A stretch of DNA of 64,000 bases from Prosopocoilus inquinatus (lineage: Eukaryota; Arthropoda; Insecta; Coleoptera; Lucanidae), in assembly GCA_036172665.1 (NCBI GenBank), contig CM069871.1, positions 57,658,713 to 57,722,712 on the forward strand, written 5' to 3'. Shown here in pieces: positions 12,507-21,736 of the stretch (its first letter is position 1; every line of letters begins with the position of its first letter). Under the pieces are notes generated by a model. The model saw nothing but the letters and a program-made list of their open reading frames with translations, had not been told where the DNA came from and did not search any database. The position numbers and the translations under genes are program-made.

Positions 12507-12554
12507 GTCTCTGCTGACGAAGCCCCAAGCAGGGCTGAAACAGCTTACAGAGGC
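12507..12554 (+). ncRNA. Hammerhead ribozyme relic lacking its cleavage site
   Basis: Core CTGACGA, stem II AGCCC/GGGCT and GAAA are intact, and stem I (GTCTCTG/CAGAGGC) pairs slightly better than in the sister copies. The segment after GAAA reads CAGCTTA instead of CAGCTGTC. The short stem III and the U-H cleavage site are therefore broken, and this copy should not cleave. Confidence 0.6.
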
Positions 12555-12812
12555 TGCTCGAGGTTTTCACTGCAATCAAAAACGATTTGCACAATTTTTT
12601 TTTTTAACTTTCATTATGCTTTGACAGCAAGCATGACCGCCTTGCATGGACTTATTAGGAGCAAATCCGCTTCAATTTGTCTATCCTACTGCAATGTTAG
12701 GTCAAAAAGCGATAGTAAGATGTCGCTATTTTGTATGTTCATCATTCTTACATCGCATTTGCGAATAAATTGGGCAAGTCGTTTTTGGTCTGCAGTGGGA
12801 ATGTCGAGCTAC

Positions 12813-12861
12813 GTTTCTGCTGAAGAAGCCCCAAGCAGGGCTGAAACAGCTGTCCAGAGGC
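12813..12861 (+). ncRNA. Predicted type I hammerhead ribozyme (direct monomer)
   Basis: Stem I 5' strand GTTTCTG is at 12813-12819, core CTGAAGA at 12820-12826, stem II AGCCC/GGGCT at 12827-12831 and 12838-12842 with loop CAAGCA, and GAAA at 12843-12846. Stem III CAG/CTG is at 12847-12852 with no real loop. T12853 and C12854 supply the U16.1-C17 site, so cleavage is predicted after 12854. Stem I closes with CAGAGGC at 12855-12861 (five Watson-Crick and two G-U pairs). A TAC/T internal loop follows, then an outer stem including GAGC/GCTC and GCAGTG/CACTGC, the usual place for loop-loop tertiary contacts. Confidence 0.75.
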
Positions 12862-13292
12862 TGCTCGAGGTTCTCACTGCAATCAAAAACGATTTGCACA
12901 AAATTTTTCTAAAATCTTTCATTATGCTTTGACAGCAAGCATGGCCGCCTTGCATGGGGGACTCATTAGGAGCAAATCCCGCTTCAATTTGTCTATCCTA
13001 CTGCAATGTTAGGTCAAAAAGCGATAGTAAGATGTCGCTATTTTATATGTGTAAATAACTTTATTACAACTAAAGACTACTCACAAGATGGTATCCACTT
13101 GCGAGCACTAGCAAAAAGATATATCAGTGGTCTCATATTCAATTATATGGACAACGTATGCAGTCAAGTTACAGCCCCTTTAGAGGAATCCGTAAAATCA
13201 ACTACAAATGAATACCCAGAATGTACAAATAAAGACAATTTTTTCAACGTGGCGAAGGAAAGAAGGAACTCCACTTAACAAGCATCGTATCT

Positions 13293-13860
13293 GTGATACA
13301 TCAAAACATCCAATGCCTTGGTAAGAAGATCGAAGAATTAGAAGTTTTTTTAAGTGATATAAACTGTGATATCTAGTGTATTAGTGAACATTGGTATACG
13401 AATGACAATATTAGTTCTTTAAGTTTAAATAATTTTTACGTTGCAAATCACTACAGCAGAAAAATACACCTACACGGTGGCGTTGCTATTTTGGCGAAAA
13501 ACCACGTAGAGGGTAATAACATTGATGCTATAAGACATTTATTTACTGAGTTGCATTTTGAATGTGCAGCAACTAAATTTGTTATTGAAAATACTAACTT
13601 GATCGTTCTAGCTGTATATAGAAGTCCAAACGGTAATTTTGATATTTTTTTAAATAAATTGAATCAAGCTTTACAAATTGCAAGCAAATCTGATAATGAC
13701 TATATTATAATGTGCGGTGATTTTAACATAAATATTTTAGAAGCATCCCCCCATTAAACAAATATAAAGATTTGTTACGCTCGTATGACACTCTATGCAC
13801 AATTGGTGATCCTACTAGAGGTAAAAACTGTCTGGACAATATTTGTACTTCATATCCGGT
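13293..13860 (+). pseudogene. ORF2 endonuclease domain of the CR1-group element, copy 1
   Basis: The translated frame begins near HQNIQCLGKKIEELEVFL, with CISEHWY (catalytic Glu block), then LAVYRSPNGN, and IIMCGDFNINIL (the GDFN block) followed by DPTRGKNCLDNI. These are the conserved blocks of APE-type endonucleases of non-LTR elements, which nick target DNA. A TAG stop lies in the CDI-CISEHW segment and a frame change follows the GDFN block. The domain runs directly into RT sequence near 13862 without the usual linker, so about 0.7-0.8 kb has been lost compared with copy 2. Confidence 0.75.
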
Positions 13861-13861
13861 A

Positions 13862-14926
13862 GAATTACCCCTTTGACTGCAATAATAAATAATTCATTTT
13901 CTCAGGGTATTTTTCCAGATAAATTAAAAATGGCAGAAATTAAACCTTTGCATAAAAAAGATTCTAAAGAATTAATCGAAAATTATCGACCCATATCTTT
14001 ATTAAGCTGCTTTTCAAAAATAATAGAGAAAATTGTAAAATTAATGCGCTTCCTGGACAAACATAACTTACTGAATAAAACTCAGTTCGGTTTCCGAAAA
14101 GGTCTCTCCACCACAACGGCTATTTTAAAATTCCTAAATGAATTATATGTCAATTTAGATAAAGGCAACACATGTTTGGGCTTATTTCTAGACCTTAGTA
14201 AGGCTTTTGACATTGTACATCATCAAATATTACTCAATAAACTGTACACATACGGTATAAGAGGTTTAGCATTAGAATGGTTCAGGAGTTATTTAAAGAT
14301 AGGAAACATTATGTTGCATTAAACAGAACTAAATCGAATGTATTAACTATAAATCGAGGTATTCCTCAAGGTTCTGTCCTCGGACCACTTTTGTATATTT
14401 TGTATGTGAATGACTTTCCATTAAGTGACGCCGTGATTTTTGCACAAATAGTATTCAAGCAACAGCAAAAGCAAATTCAAATTTGCTTCTCACTGAAGAC
14501 TATTATTTGGAAAATGAATTAGTCTTAAATACAAAAAAATCGGTTTATATAAATTTCTCTGTATTACGAAACTTAGACCACAGTTTACTGATTCGTTACA
14601 ATAAAAACAGTATAGCGCGAGTTGAGCAGGCTAAATTCCTAGGTATTGTTATTGACACTAAATGTAAATGGTTTCAACACGTTGACATGCTATGCAATAA
14701 ACTAGCGCCATTATGCTATACATTAAAACATCTAAAAAGATCTGTAAATCCGTTTATACTAAGACCATACTACTTTTCTAACTTTCATTCAGTGCTGTCA
14801 TACGGCATTTTAGCTTGGGGTTTAGGAAGGGATGTCGAACGAATTTTTCTCCTGCAAAAACGAGCGTTGCGTTTTATGGAAGGAGTAAACTGTAAAACAC
14901 GCTGTCGTAATTTATTTAGAAAGTAG
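13862..14926 (+). pseudogene. ORF2 reverse transcriptase of the CR1-group element, copy 1
   Basis: Visible RT blocks are IKPLHKKD and NYRPISLLSCFSKIIEKIV, then TQFGFRKGLSTTTAI, LFLDLSKAFDIVHH (first catalytic Asp), GIPQGSVLGPLLYILYVNDF, KFLGIVIDTKCKW, and QKRALRFMEGV near the C-terminus. Reverse transcription of element RNA at the nicked target would be its role. At least two frame changes (about 14310 and 14450-14500) break it. The F/Y-A-D-D catalytic box is absent: VIFA at about 14440 runs straight into sequence that in copy 2 lies after FADDTSLF. A C-terminal remainder continues out of frame to about 15238. Confidence 0.85.
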
Positions 14927-15412
14927 CAGATTATGACAGTGTCAAGTATTTTCATTTTCCAGTTGCTCTTATATGCGAAAAGAAATGCAACTCACTGGTC
15001 TAGGTTGAACTCTCGTCATTGTTAGGACACTCGAAATGAATCTGTATTAGAGATACCAAAACACAATCTATCATTTTTCAAAAAATCGCCGAAGTACCTA
15101 GCCATCACGTCATACAATAAAATTTCAGATCACTATAAGTCTTTAAGTGTCAGTAATTTTAAACAAAATATTGCTCAGTTATTAATTAATAAGTGTTATT
15201 ATTCGTTCGATGAATTTATGCAGGACAACTCGTTTTAAATGAAATTAATTAAATTATTTGTCTGTGATGTACGTATACTTACTTATTTTATATCATTGAT
15301 TTCGATACAATTTTTTTTTTTCTTAAGGCTTTTCTTACATGTATTTATGCTACTGACTAATCCAATACCATGTATCATGGTCTAATGGAAGCAATAAATA
15401 TTATTATTATTA

Positions 15413-17700
15413 TAAACACTTTTAAGGCAGGAGAAGCTTTTGGCTATAGAGTGGTTGCGAATTGTTGTTTGACTGCAACGAACAATTATTTTGGTTGCAA
15501 GAATGGTTTTTACTCTTGGAGGTTTTCCGAAAACTTGGTGCACCCTGTGAACCTTTGAGATGTGGTTCCGCGGTGGTGTACGATCAGCTGGGGGTATGGA
15601 ACACACTGGAACGGCCTTATGGAGTGACTCGGACATTGAATAGTATCACAAATATTTGCAAATTATAATTATATTTGTTGAGTAATACGTATTTAATGAA
15701 TTGTAGTCTCTGCTATAAAAGCATAAGAATACAATTTTTAGAGCAAAAAATATATTTTTTCTTTAAAAATTAAAGATAAGTAACAAGGAGTTTAATATGA
15801 TGCGTGATTGAATCGACATTATCTTTCGATATTTTTAGGGTGAATAGAACATCAAGAAATTACGTAATCTTTGTGCAAAAAATAAATAATGAGGATATAC
15901 AGGGTGAGTTGCGAGAATTTTCACCTCCCTTAACTTTTTTATTTTTGAACTTGGAAATAAAAGTTTTATATCAAATTTATACAGCCCAAATCAAAGATTT
16001 TACAAATGTTAAAACAAAAACATCTCTATTTATTTTAAAGTTAAAATTATACAGTTTTCATGTACTTTGTTTTGACAGTTAATCATAGCAATTATTTAAT
16101 TAGTTTGAACAGGACCTACTAGATTTCACGAAAATAAGTTTTTTATCCGTCTTAAAGCAAATTTTACCCGTTTTGGCTCTAGTTACCCAAATTGAAGTTT
16201 ATTTGGGACTTGATAAGGAAATTTGGCAAACATGTGACTTATTTTGAGATAATTTGAATAATTAAGTTTCTCTTGAGACGGTGTTATTGCTGGCAAACTG
16301 CAAAAGAACACGAAATGTAATATTTCATAAACATTTAATACTTAAAAAAAATTAAACATTAAAAAAATGAAGTGCATGGATTTTATTGTCCGCTGTCCAT
16401 TTATATCATTAAAACAAACTTGTAGCAATTGTTACTTCTTATTATAAGTAGATTTTCTGAGAAACAATAACAAAATGACAATATTAGAACTTCGCGAGCT
16501 GGGTTTAGACTGAAGATTAAGTGAGTATCTTAAGATTTTAATAATTTTTGAAGAATTATATGTGTTATTGAATAATTCCTCTTGGTGGCACTATGAACAA
16601 AGAAGTCTGAAGAAGCAATTGATGAGGAATTAAATACTTTATTTCTTGTTTTTTGTCGATCTAAACGTAAATTAAAATTAAATTATCTTATAGAATCAGT
16701 ACTACCTTATTGCTCATTGTAACACTGCGTTTATATTTATTATTCTTGTTAATAAAAGAAAAATAAATACTAATTCCAAAATTAAATTTAATAAAATTCT
16801 GGTATCACAAACTAAAAAATACAATTTTACTAGCTATGTATGCAAAATAATCAAAAAGTGTACAAAATTGACATAAACTGAGATTGATATTTTAGATACA
16901 CAAGCGCAAATCAAACTCAAAGTTGCAGAAAGTGGCAGCTAATTTATATATCAAATTTATCCTTAGAGAGTGTACTTTTAGAGGATATCATTAGAACAGC
17001 GAGGCTTTTAAGTAATGAAAGACTTTTTAAATAAAAGAACAGACCAAATAAATTAAGTCAATTCAGCACCAGTAAAAACTTAAATTATAGTATTCGAAGT
17101 CAGTTATCGATTTAATTGAATACACAAATATCTAATAAAGAAGATATAACTCAAAAAGTACTCATATTTATATTTAACTTTAATAGAAAATGTCTAAAAC
17201 ATATCCGTCTTAGACAAGTTGATTTGTGGATTAGCCGACATTGATAACTTTGCAAGCGTCTCCTTATTTATATAATCATCTCTTTGCTGTAATATTTATA
17301 CATCACACGTAAAATATATTCAGTAATAAGAATAATGAGTTAATATCTTTAAACTATAATTTTGGATTTTCGTCAAATGTCCGACTTAATACATAGAGTC
17401 GTTCCACTGTGTGGCGCCCTTGAAACCCTGTCTATGTTCATGGAGTTTTAGCTCGTGACAGCTGATCATCTTCTTCAGTGCCAACTTGCAACCGTTTTCG
17501 TAAATTTAACAGGAGATAACGTAACTTCATTCAGGTGGTACGTTTAACGTTTAAGACTGTATTAAGTTGCTATTAGGGCTTGGAATACCGGTGCTTTTCT
17601 AAAAAAATCGGAATTTATTGGATATTTACTGTTATGTACGCGATTTATAAATATACAAAAAGAAAACGTTCTGGCGCGTTACTGAAGTGTTTTCAAATAA
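15413..17700. other. Unassigned AT-rich stretch with one solo transposon end
   Basis: At 15900 a CAGGGTGAGTTGCGAGAATT end preceded by TA (15898-15899) resembles the terminus of the foldback element at 3894-4873. The ACTTTTTTATTTTTG that follows fits that family too, so one arm seems to survive alone. The rest has no recognisable gene. Small open frames at 15370-15668 and 15804-16082 look accidental. Confidence 0.4.
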
Positions 17701-17729
17701 TCATACATGATAAGGTGATAAAAAGTTTT

Positions 17730-17904
17730 GTGAACTGAAAATATTTTTCAATTTTTCCAACACAACGACAACACGCAGGACAAACATGTGTTTGTAAGAA
17801 CAGTTTCCAGTATCCATCTCTTCGATATTACGAGACCCACGGAATGACCTCGTTGGCTGAAGCTTTTGAACTTCAGTTTTACGCCAATGATGATCAAATA
17901 TCAT
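17730..17904 (-). pseudogene. Possible gypsy Gag zinc-knuckle remnant
   Basis: The minus-strand frame reads KTEVQKLQPTRSFRGSRNIE and then TGNCSYKHMF. A shifted frame reads CPACCRCVGKIEKYF. The basic segment followed by clustered Cys/His is what one expects near the C-terminal nucleocapsid part of Ty3/gypsy Gag, but no complete CCHC box survives. It lies on the opposite strand from the neighbouring Gag-like piece, so a rearrangement is needed. Tentative. Confidence 0.25.
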
Positions 17905-17989
17905 TAATTAATTAAGCTAAACTCAAAAGACAAATAAAACACAAAAAAGAATTCATAGAAGCAAATGTACAAAATAAAGAAATAAATAA

Positions 17990-18195
17990 AATCAGCGTTT
18001 TGCATCTGATTACGGTTTTGGAGTAAGTTTAGAAAATACGATCCGCAATTATTTGGTATATGTTATGCGTGATGGAGTCAGTGCAAGACTTCTTCAACGA
18101 CAGAACCTTACATTACAAGAAGCTACAGAAATGCTTCCAGAGCCGAAACGCCCTTTATTGCACGTCCAGGAAGTGTCACCAAATTCCCATTTCTA
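17990..18195 (+). pseudogene. Ty3/gypsy Gag-like fragment
   Basis: The plus-strand frame reads FASDYGFGVSLENTIRNYLV and then MRDGVSARLLQRQNLTLQEA. The pattern DxG..LENTIRD..V.G..D...R..LL....LTL..A is characteristic of the capsid C-terminal region of Ty3/gypsy Gag in insects, which assembles particles. It is short and ends before any zinc knuckle. It points opposite to the pol fragments at 18240-18744 and 20240-20880, so an inversion or two separate insertions must be assumed. Confidence 0.5.
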
Positions 18196-18239
18196 AGAAA
18201 AATTCTTATCGATAGCCTGCACAAGAGCTCAAACAAGAT

Positions 18240-18744
18240 GGTATGATGTTCCAAAAAGCAATCTCAGTAATACATACAAAGTTTAACAAGGCTTGTAGAT
18301 AAGTCTTGCTTTTTGGAGAGGGAGTCTTCCTTACCGCTTCGATCTTCTCCTCAAGCGGTTGAATACCTCTAGAATCCAAACGCAATCCCAGAAATTCAAC
18401 CGATGAAGTACGAAAATTACCTACATTTGCGCTTTTTTAATTTTAGAATTTGTCCAATATTGAAGTTAAAAGGAAGTCATGCTCCTCTATTGTTTTGCCT
18501 GCTGCAACTATAACATCTAGCAGGATGGCGACACCATCAATATTCCTACAGGTTCTTTTTTAGCCTCTGTAGAAAACAAGATCTTTAGTCGTGAGAATGA
18601 TTAACAGTTGTCCATCCTTCACTGAAAACTGGGTAAAAGCTTGATCTCAGTCTAATTGGGAAAATATTGATCCTCCCACCAGAAAGCTTCACGAAATAAT
18701 CATCGAATGTTGGCAACGGATATTTATCAGAATTTAATGCTTTG
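18240..18744 (-). pseudogene. Ty3/gypsy reverse transcriptase fragment, C-terminal part
   Basis: Read on the minus strand from 18744: KALNSDKYPLPTFDDYFVKL followed by SGG, then a segment similar to the v-L-DD-I-V-A box but altered (VAILLDVIVAAGKTIEEHD), and later VEFLGLRLDSRGIQPLEEKI. These are standard gypsy RT blocks. The catalytic YxDD-type box reads LLDVI, so one Asp is lost, and there are several frame changes. The upstream RT part lies at 20240-20880, separated by a CR1-type insertion. This is an old dead copy. Confidence 0.75.
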
Positions 18745-20239
18745 TTCAATAATAATAATAATAATAAATTTATTGAATCACTATTGGTTACATGGAGAAA
18801 ATTATATAAAGAAATGAAAAAAAATATTTAACTTTTAGTGATCCAATGGGATTGGCATCAGTTCACTGCGACAAATACAGCAAGCTGTTCTACCTGCCAA
18901 CCCCAACTATAAACTAACTTATATGCTATGTATATAAATATGAAAATTTTAGAAGAATTATAATAATACATGGCAGACTTACAAAGGGAAAGACAACCTT
19001 AGTGATAATAAAAACAGAAGTTTGAAAAAAAAGAGAAATTATGTAGATGAATGAAAAAGAAAAATAAATTACATAAAGTAAACTACGTTATATATTTTAA
19101 GTTAATACTCGTCTAGTTAATAGGTGCAGCTTCAAGTGTCTCTTGATTTGTTTAGGAGATAACTGTTACAGACCACAATCGAGGATATTCAAGCGATGAG
19201 CGACGTTGTAGTAAGTAAAAGATCTTTTGAACAAACTTGTCTTATGTTTAGGAACATCAATGTCGTCCTTACGTCTTATGCTGATACTCTGTATATCTGT
19301 GCGATGCTTAATTTTCACCAATAGATAAGGAGGGGTTCCATAAATTAAAATCTTGTAAGAAAAACGGGCAAAATGGAGAAAACGCCTGTCCTCCATTTTA
19401 AGCCATTTCGCTTCCAACAATTTGTAAGAGATATGCTGCCGCCTTGGAATGCCATAAATAAATCTTAGACAACTATTTTGCATAATCTGAATACGCTTGA
19501 TATCTCTGTAATCCAAACATGGACCACACACAACGTCACAAAAGTCAAGGTGTGACAATACCATAGATTCACATAATGTGATTTTTGCTGCCGTCGTTAG
19601 AAGATGCCTATTAAGGTACAATATTTTAATATTACAAAAAGCTCTTCTTATGCATGCTGGCACATGCTCTTTAAAGCGTAACTTTACGTCAATTGTCATA
19701 CCCAAATTCTTTATGGAATCACAGTGCTTTAACCTAGAGTTGTTAAGCGTAATTATGATTAGTGGCAAAACAGAACTACGAGAAACTTCTCTTCCAAACA
19801 AAGAAAAATACGATTTATTAGGATTGATTTCCAAACAGTGTTCTGACGAAATTTCTACTAACTTACTCAAGTCAGTATTAATGTCAAGGACAGCTGTATC
19901 AAGAGCAGAAGGACTAGATGACGTATACAATTGTGTATTGTCAGCGTACATGTGGTGATTACATTTAATTTTATCAAACGAGAAAAAATTTGAAGTATAG
20001 ATTGAATAAAGCAAAAGTCCAAGAATAGATCCAGAATGATGAATAAGTCTGAATGATGATTATCAATGACGACTCTTTGTGTTCTTCGATTAAGATAATT
20101 ATAAAATAAAGTAACAGAAGCTGAAGCTGAGTCTAGGCCAATATAATGTAAAATAGCTAATAAGAGTTCATGACTTGTTCTGTCAAAGGCCTTAGAATAA
20201 TCAAGAGTAACCAACAGAGAGAAGTTTATTTTCAACAGT
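18745..20239 (-). mobile_element. CR1-type non-LTR element inserted into the gypsy RT, 5' truncated, 1495 bp
   Basis: The 7-bp direct repeat CAAAGCA (minus strand) flanks it (plus positions 18738-18744 and 20240-20246). The element's 3' end on the minus strand is an (ATT)n run at about 18748-18768. Its coding part starts within the RT palm and runs to the C-terminus, so it is 5' truncated as usual for target-primed reverse transcription. Removing it and one repeat restores the gypsy frame NDIIKALNSDKYPLP. Confidence 0.85.
19166..20235 (-). pseudogene. Reverse transcriptase C-terminal half of the nested CR1-type element
   Basis: The first part reads LLVTLDYSKAFDRTSHELLL (RT block with the first catalytic Asp). 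A damaged region follows, then HMYADNTQLYTSSSPSALDT, where the catalytic YADD has become YADN. After this come CLEINPNKS and NLGMTIDVKLRFKEHV, then MVLSHLDFCDVVCGP and QIMQNSCLRFIYGI, the typical C-terminal region of Jockey-group ORF2. A frame change near 20000 separates the two parts. The D-to-N change plus the frame damage make it inactive. The sequence is a different family from the copies at 11.8 and 46.9 kb. Confidence 0.85.
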
Positions 20240-20880
20240 TGCTTTGATAATATCGTTTAAGGTTGCTTCGTAATCATCTCAAAGTCTTATCTGCCATCCT
20301 ACAACTACAGGTGTTGCCCATCTTGAAAAACGAACTGCTTTCAAAACATTAACGTTTTCTAAGCGTTCCATCTCCTCAATTACACGATCTTGCAAAGCAT
20401 GTGGAATGTTTGTTGTATTTACTCAATATACAATTTTCACTTTGTAATGCTGAATTTTTAAACTTAGCGGAATATTCAAGAGACGCATTCGCCAGCGACT
20501 GAATTCTGTGCAGCCTTTGCACCGAAGTACCTAGTCTTGCAAACCAGTTCCGTCCCAGTAGGTTATGATTCTGACATCATTCTCTCACAATTATAGGTAA
20601 GGTTGCCATTGGGTTTTGATACTTAACTAAAACATTCTTTCTGCTTACAATGTCCAGTTTTTTGTTGTGAATGTTGGCTAAATTCAATCCATTTGTTGGT
20701 ATTAAGTCCAGGAAAATTTAAGGAAGAAGGCCAAAATTCTTTATATGGTTTCTTGTGCATGATAGTAGTGACTGCTGCTCTGGAATCTACCTCCATGGAT
20801 ATCATCTTACTGACAATCATTCCAGAAATTATAATAGGTGGAATTAAATTTACCGATCTTACACTTGTATAAGTATGTAT
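20240..20880 (-). pseudogene. Ty3/gypsy protease and RT N-terminal fragment
   Basis: Minus-strand frames give a retropepsin-like segment MEVDSRAAVTTIMHKKPYKE (active-site DSG reads DSR). Next come VLVKYQNPMATLPIIVRE, NLLGRNWFARLG, and then ALQDRVIEEMERLENVNVLK, RFSRWATPVV and DDYEATLNDIIKA. This order (protease, LLGRNW linker, E-ERL and ATPVV, DY-TLN) is that of Ty3/gypsy Pol. The Cys of the usual C-x-DY block is a TGA stop, and there are several frame changes. The element continues at 18744 after the nested CR1 insertion. Confidence 0.7.
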
Positions 20881-21288
20881 TCACATGCACCAATATTAAA
20901 CAAATTTTGATGATATATGGGAATACTGGTTCCTAGCTAATGATACTCTGATGGTGCTTGTGATGTATTTGAAGTTACTATAGAACTCATGTGATTTCCA
21001 TTCGCGGGTTCCGCTGAATCTTCATTGGCTTCAGAAACTGTCACAATGTCAGTACTTGTTGCTGTGTTTTGACTATTAACTGAATTCGTTTCTGCTCTAA
21101 ATTACAATTCAAATTGAACTTAATAGCGATCAGTGTTCTAATAAATAATGAACAATAAACAGAGCTTTTCCTAGAAAACAAGAAACCAAGGGTTACCTAT
21201 TTATGTAGTGGGAAAGATTTCGATGTTGCTATTAACTGATTTTGAAATTTTTTTTATTTATTGTATTCAGCATCAAAAATTCTGTTAA

Positions 21289-21415
21289 ATAATATATTTT
21301 CACCTCTCATTAACTTTAGTCACTGATTTATTCTCATAGTTACAATTATAGAGGCAATTGTTTCTGTAGGAATTAATCAACGGTTAAAGTTAATCAGAGA
21401 TAAAAACATCGGGCC
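21289..21415. mobile_element. Harbinger-type MITE, left end eroded
   Basis: The right end reads ATCGGGCC followed by TTA (21416-21418). The inverted pair TTTTCACCTCTCATTAACTT and AAGTTAATCAGAGAT, and the central TTATAGAGGCAATTGTTTCT, match the copy at 23083-23210. The outer GGCCCGG of the left end is missing. Confidence 0.6.
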
Positions 21416-21736
21416 TTAAATTTTTAAAGTTGAGGTTGCTATCGCTTAAGGGTTGAGTGGTGGGGGATTCAAAGTTACATATTCAAATGATTATATTTTA
21501 AAATTAAAATCGATGTGTCTGAGCATTTTATTGAAGTTATCCGTTACTTTCGGGAAACACTGTATAAGGACTGAATCGAAAAGTTTTTCAATAACTTTAT
21601 GCCGCCAAGGTAAAAAAAGTGAATCAACTTTAAATAACAATCTGCCTTTATTTAATAATCTTACCCTATAGCAACTTATTAAAAAAAGGATTATACATTC
21701 TTTTAGAGTTTGACGCGAAAATTCTCGTTGTACTTT

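Larger units (their letters stand above)
12110..13047. mobile_element. Retrozyme-like insertion made of ~306-bp hammerhead monomers
   Basis: A perfect 16-bp direct repeat TGTGTAAATAACTTTA flanks this segment (12094-12109 and 13048-13063), and removing it restores the CR1 ORF1 frame. The insert has an inverted monomer (about 12110-12418), then directly repeated material: a 5'-truncated monomer (about 12430-12605), a full monomer (12606-12912) and a partial one (12913-13047). Ribozyme cores B and A-prime lie 306 bp apart. The open frames across it are shared between copies only because the copies are near identical. Tandem short monomers with type I hammerheads and short target duplications match described metazoan retrozymes, which are probably mobilised by Penelope-like enzymes. 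The head-to-head copy is unusual. Assignment is inference from structure. Confidence 0.7.
11917..13278 (+). pseudogene. ORF1 of the CR1-group element, SGNH/GDSL-esterase-like, split by an insertion
   Basis: The left part (11917-12109) contains SIPFTCCDKSSNKIIEHINY and then YDHVSIFCVNNF. The right part (13048-13278) begins again with CVNNF and continues to SQDGIHLRALAKRYISGLI. The DGxHL motif is the catalytic Asp-x-x-His block of SGNH hydrolases, and such esterase-like ORF1 proteins are known from CR1 elements, where they bind the element RNA and membranes or lipids. The frame is restored exactly if the insert and one 16-bp target copy are removed. The N-terminal catalytic Ser block is not clear. 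An upstream segment near 11800-11850 reads in a way that could be a decayed version of it. Confidence 0.65.
11770..15412 (+). mobile_element. CR1-group non-LTR retrotransposon, copy 1, degenerate
   Basis: It contains, in order, an esterase-like ORF1, an APE-type endonuclease, a reverse transcriptase and a 3' end with a small hairpin (CCATGTATCATGG) followed by an (ATT)n tail at about 15396-15412. This order and the microsatellite-like tail are typical of the CR1/L2/Crack/Daphne part of the Jockey group. The copy is inactive: ORF1 is split by an insertion, the endonuclease-RT linker is deleted and the RT catalytic aspartate box is missing. Copy 2 of the same family is at 46857-49148. The 5' boundary is approximate. 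Confidence 0.8.

Noticed and set aside
12375..12932. 185-codon open frame read as a gene
   Set aside because: It spans direct and inverted copies of the ribozyme monomer, and the same peptides recur on the opposite strand because of the repeats. It has no domain.
17425..17500. Minus-strand CTGAAGA followed by AGATGATCAGCTGTC, resembling a hammerhead core
   Set aside because: There is no GAAA at the required place (TAAAA instead), and no stem II closes between the two blocks.
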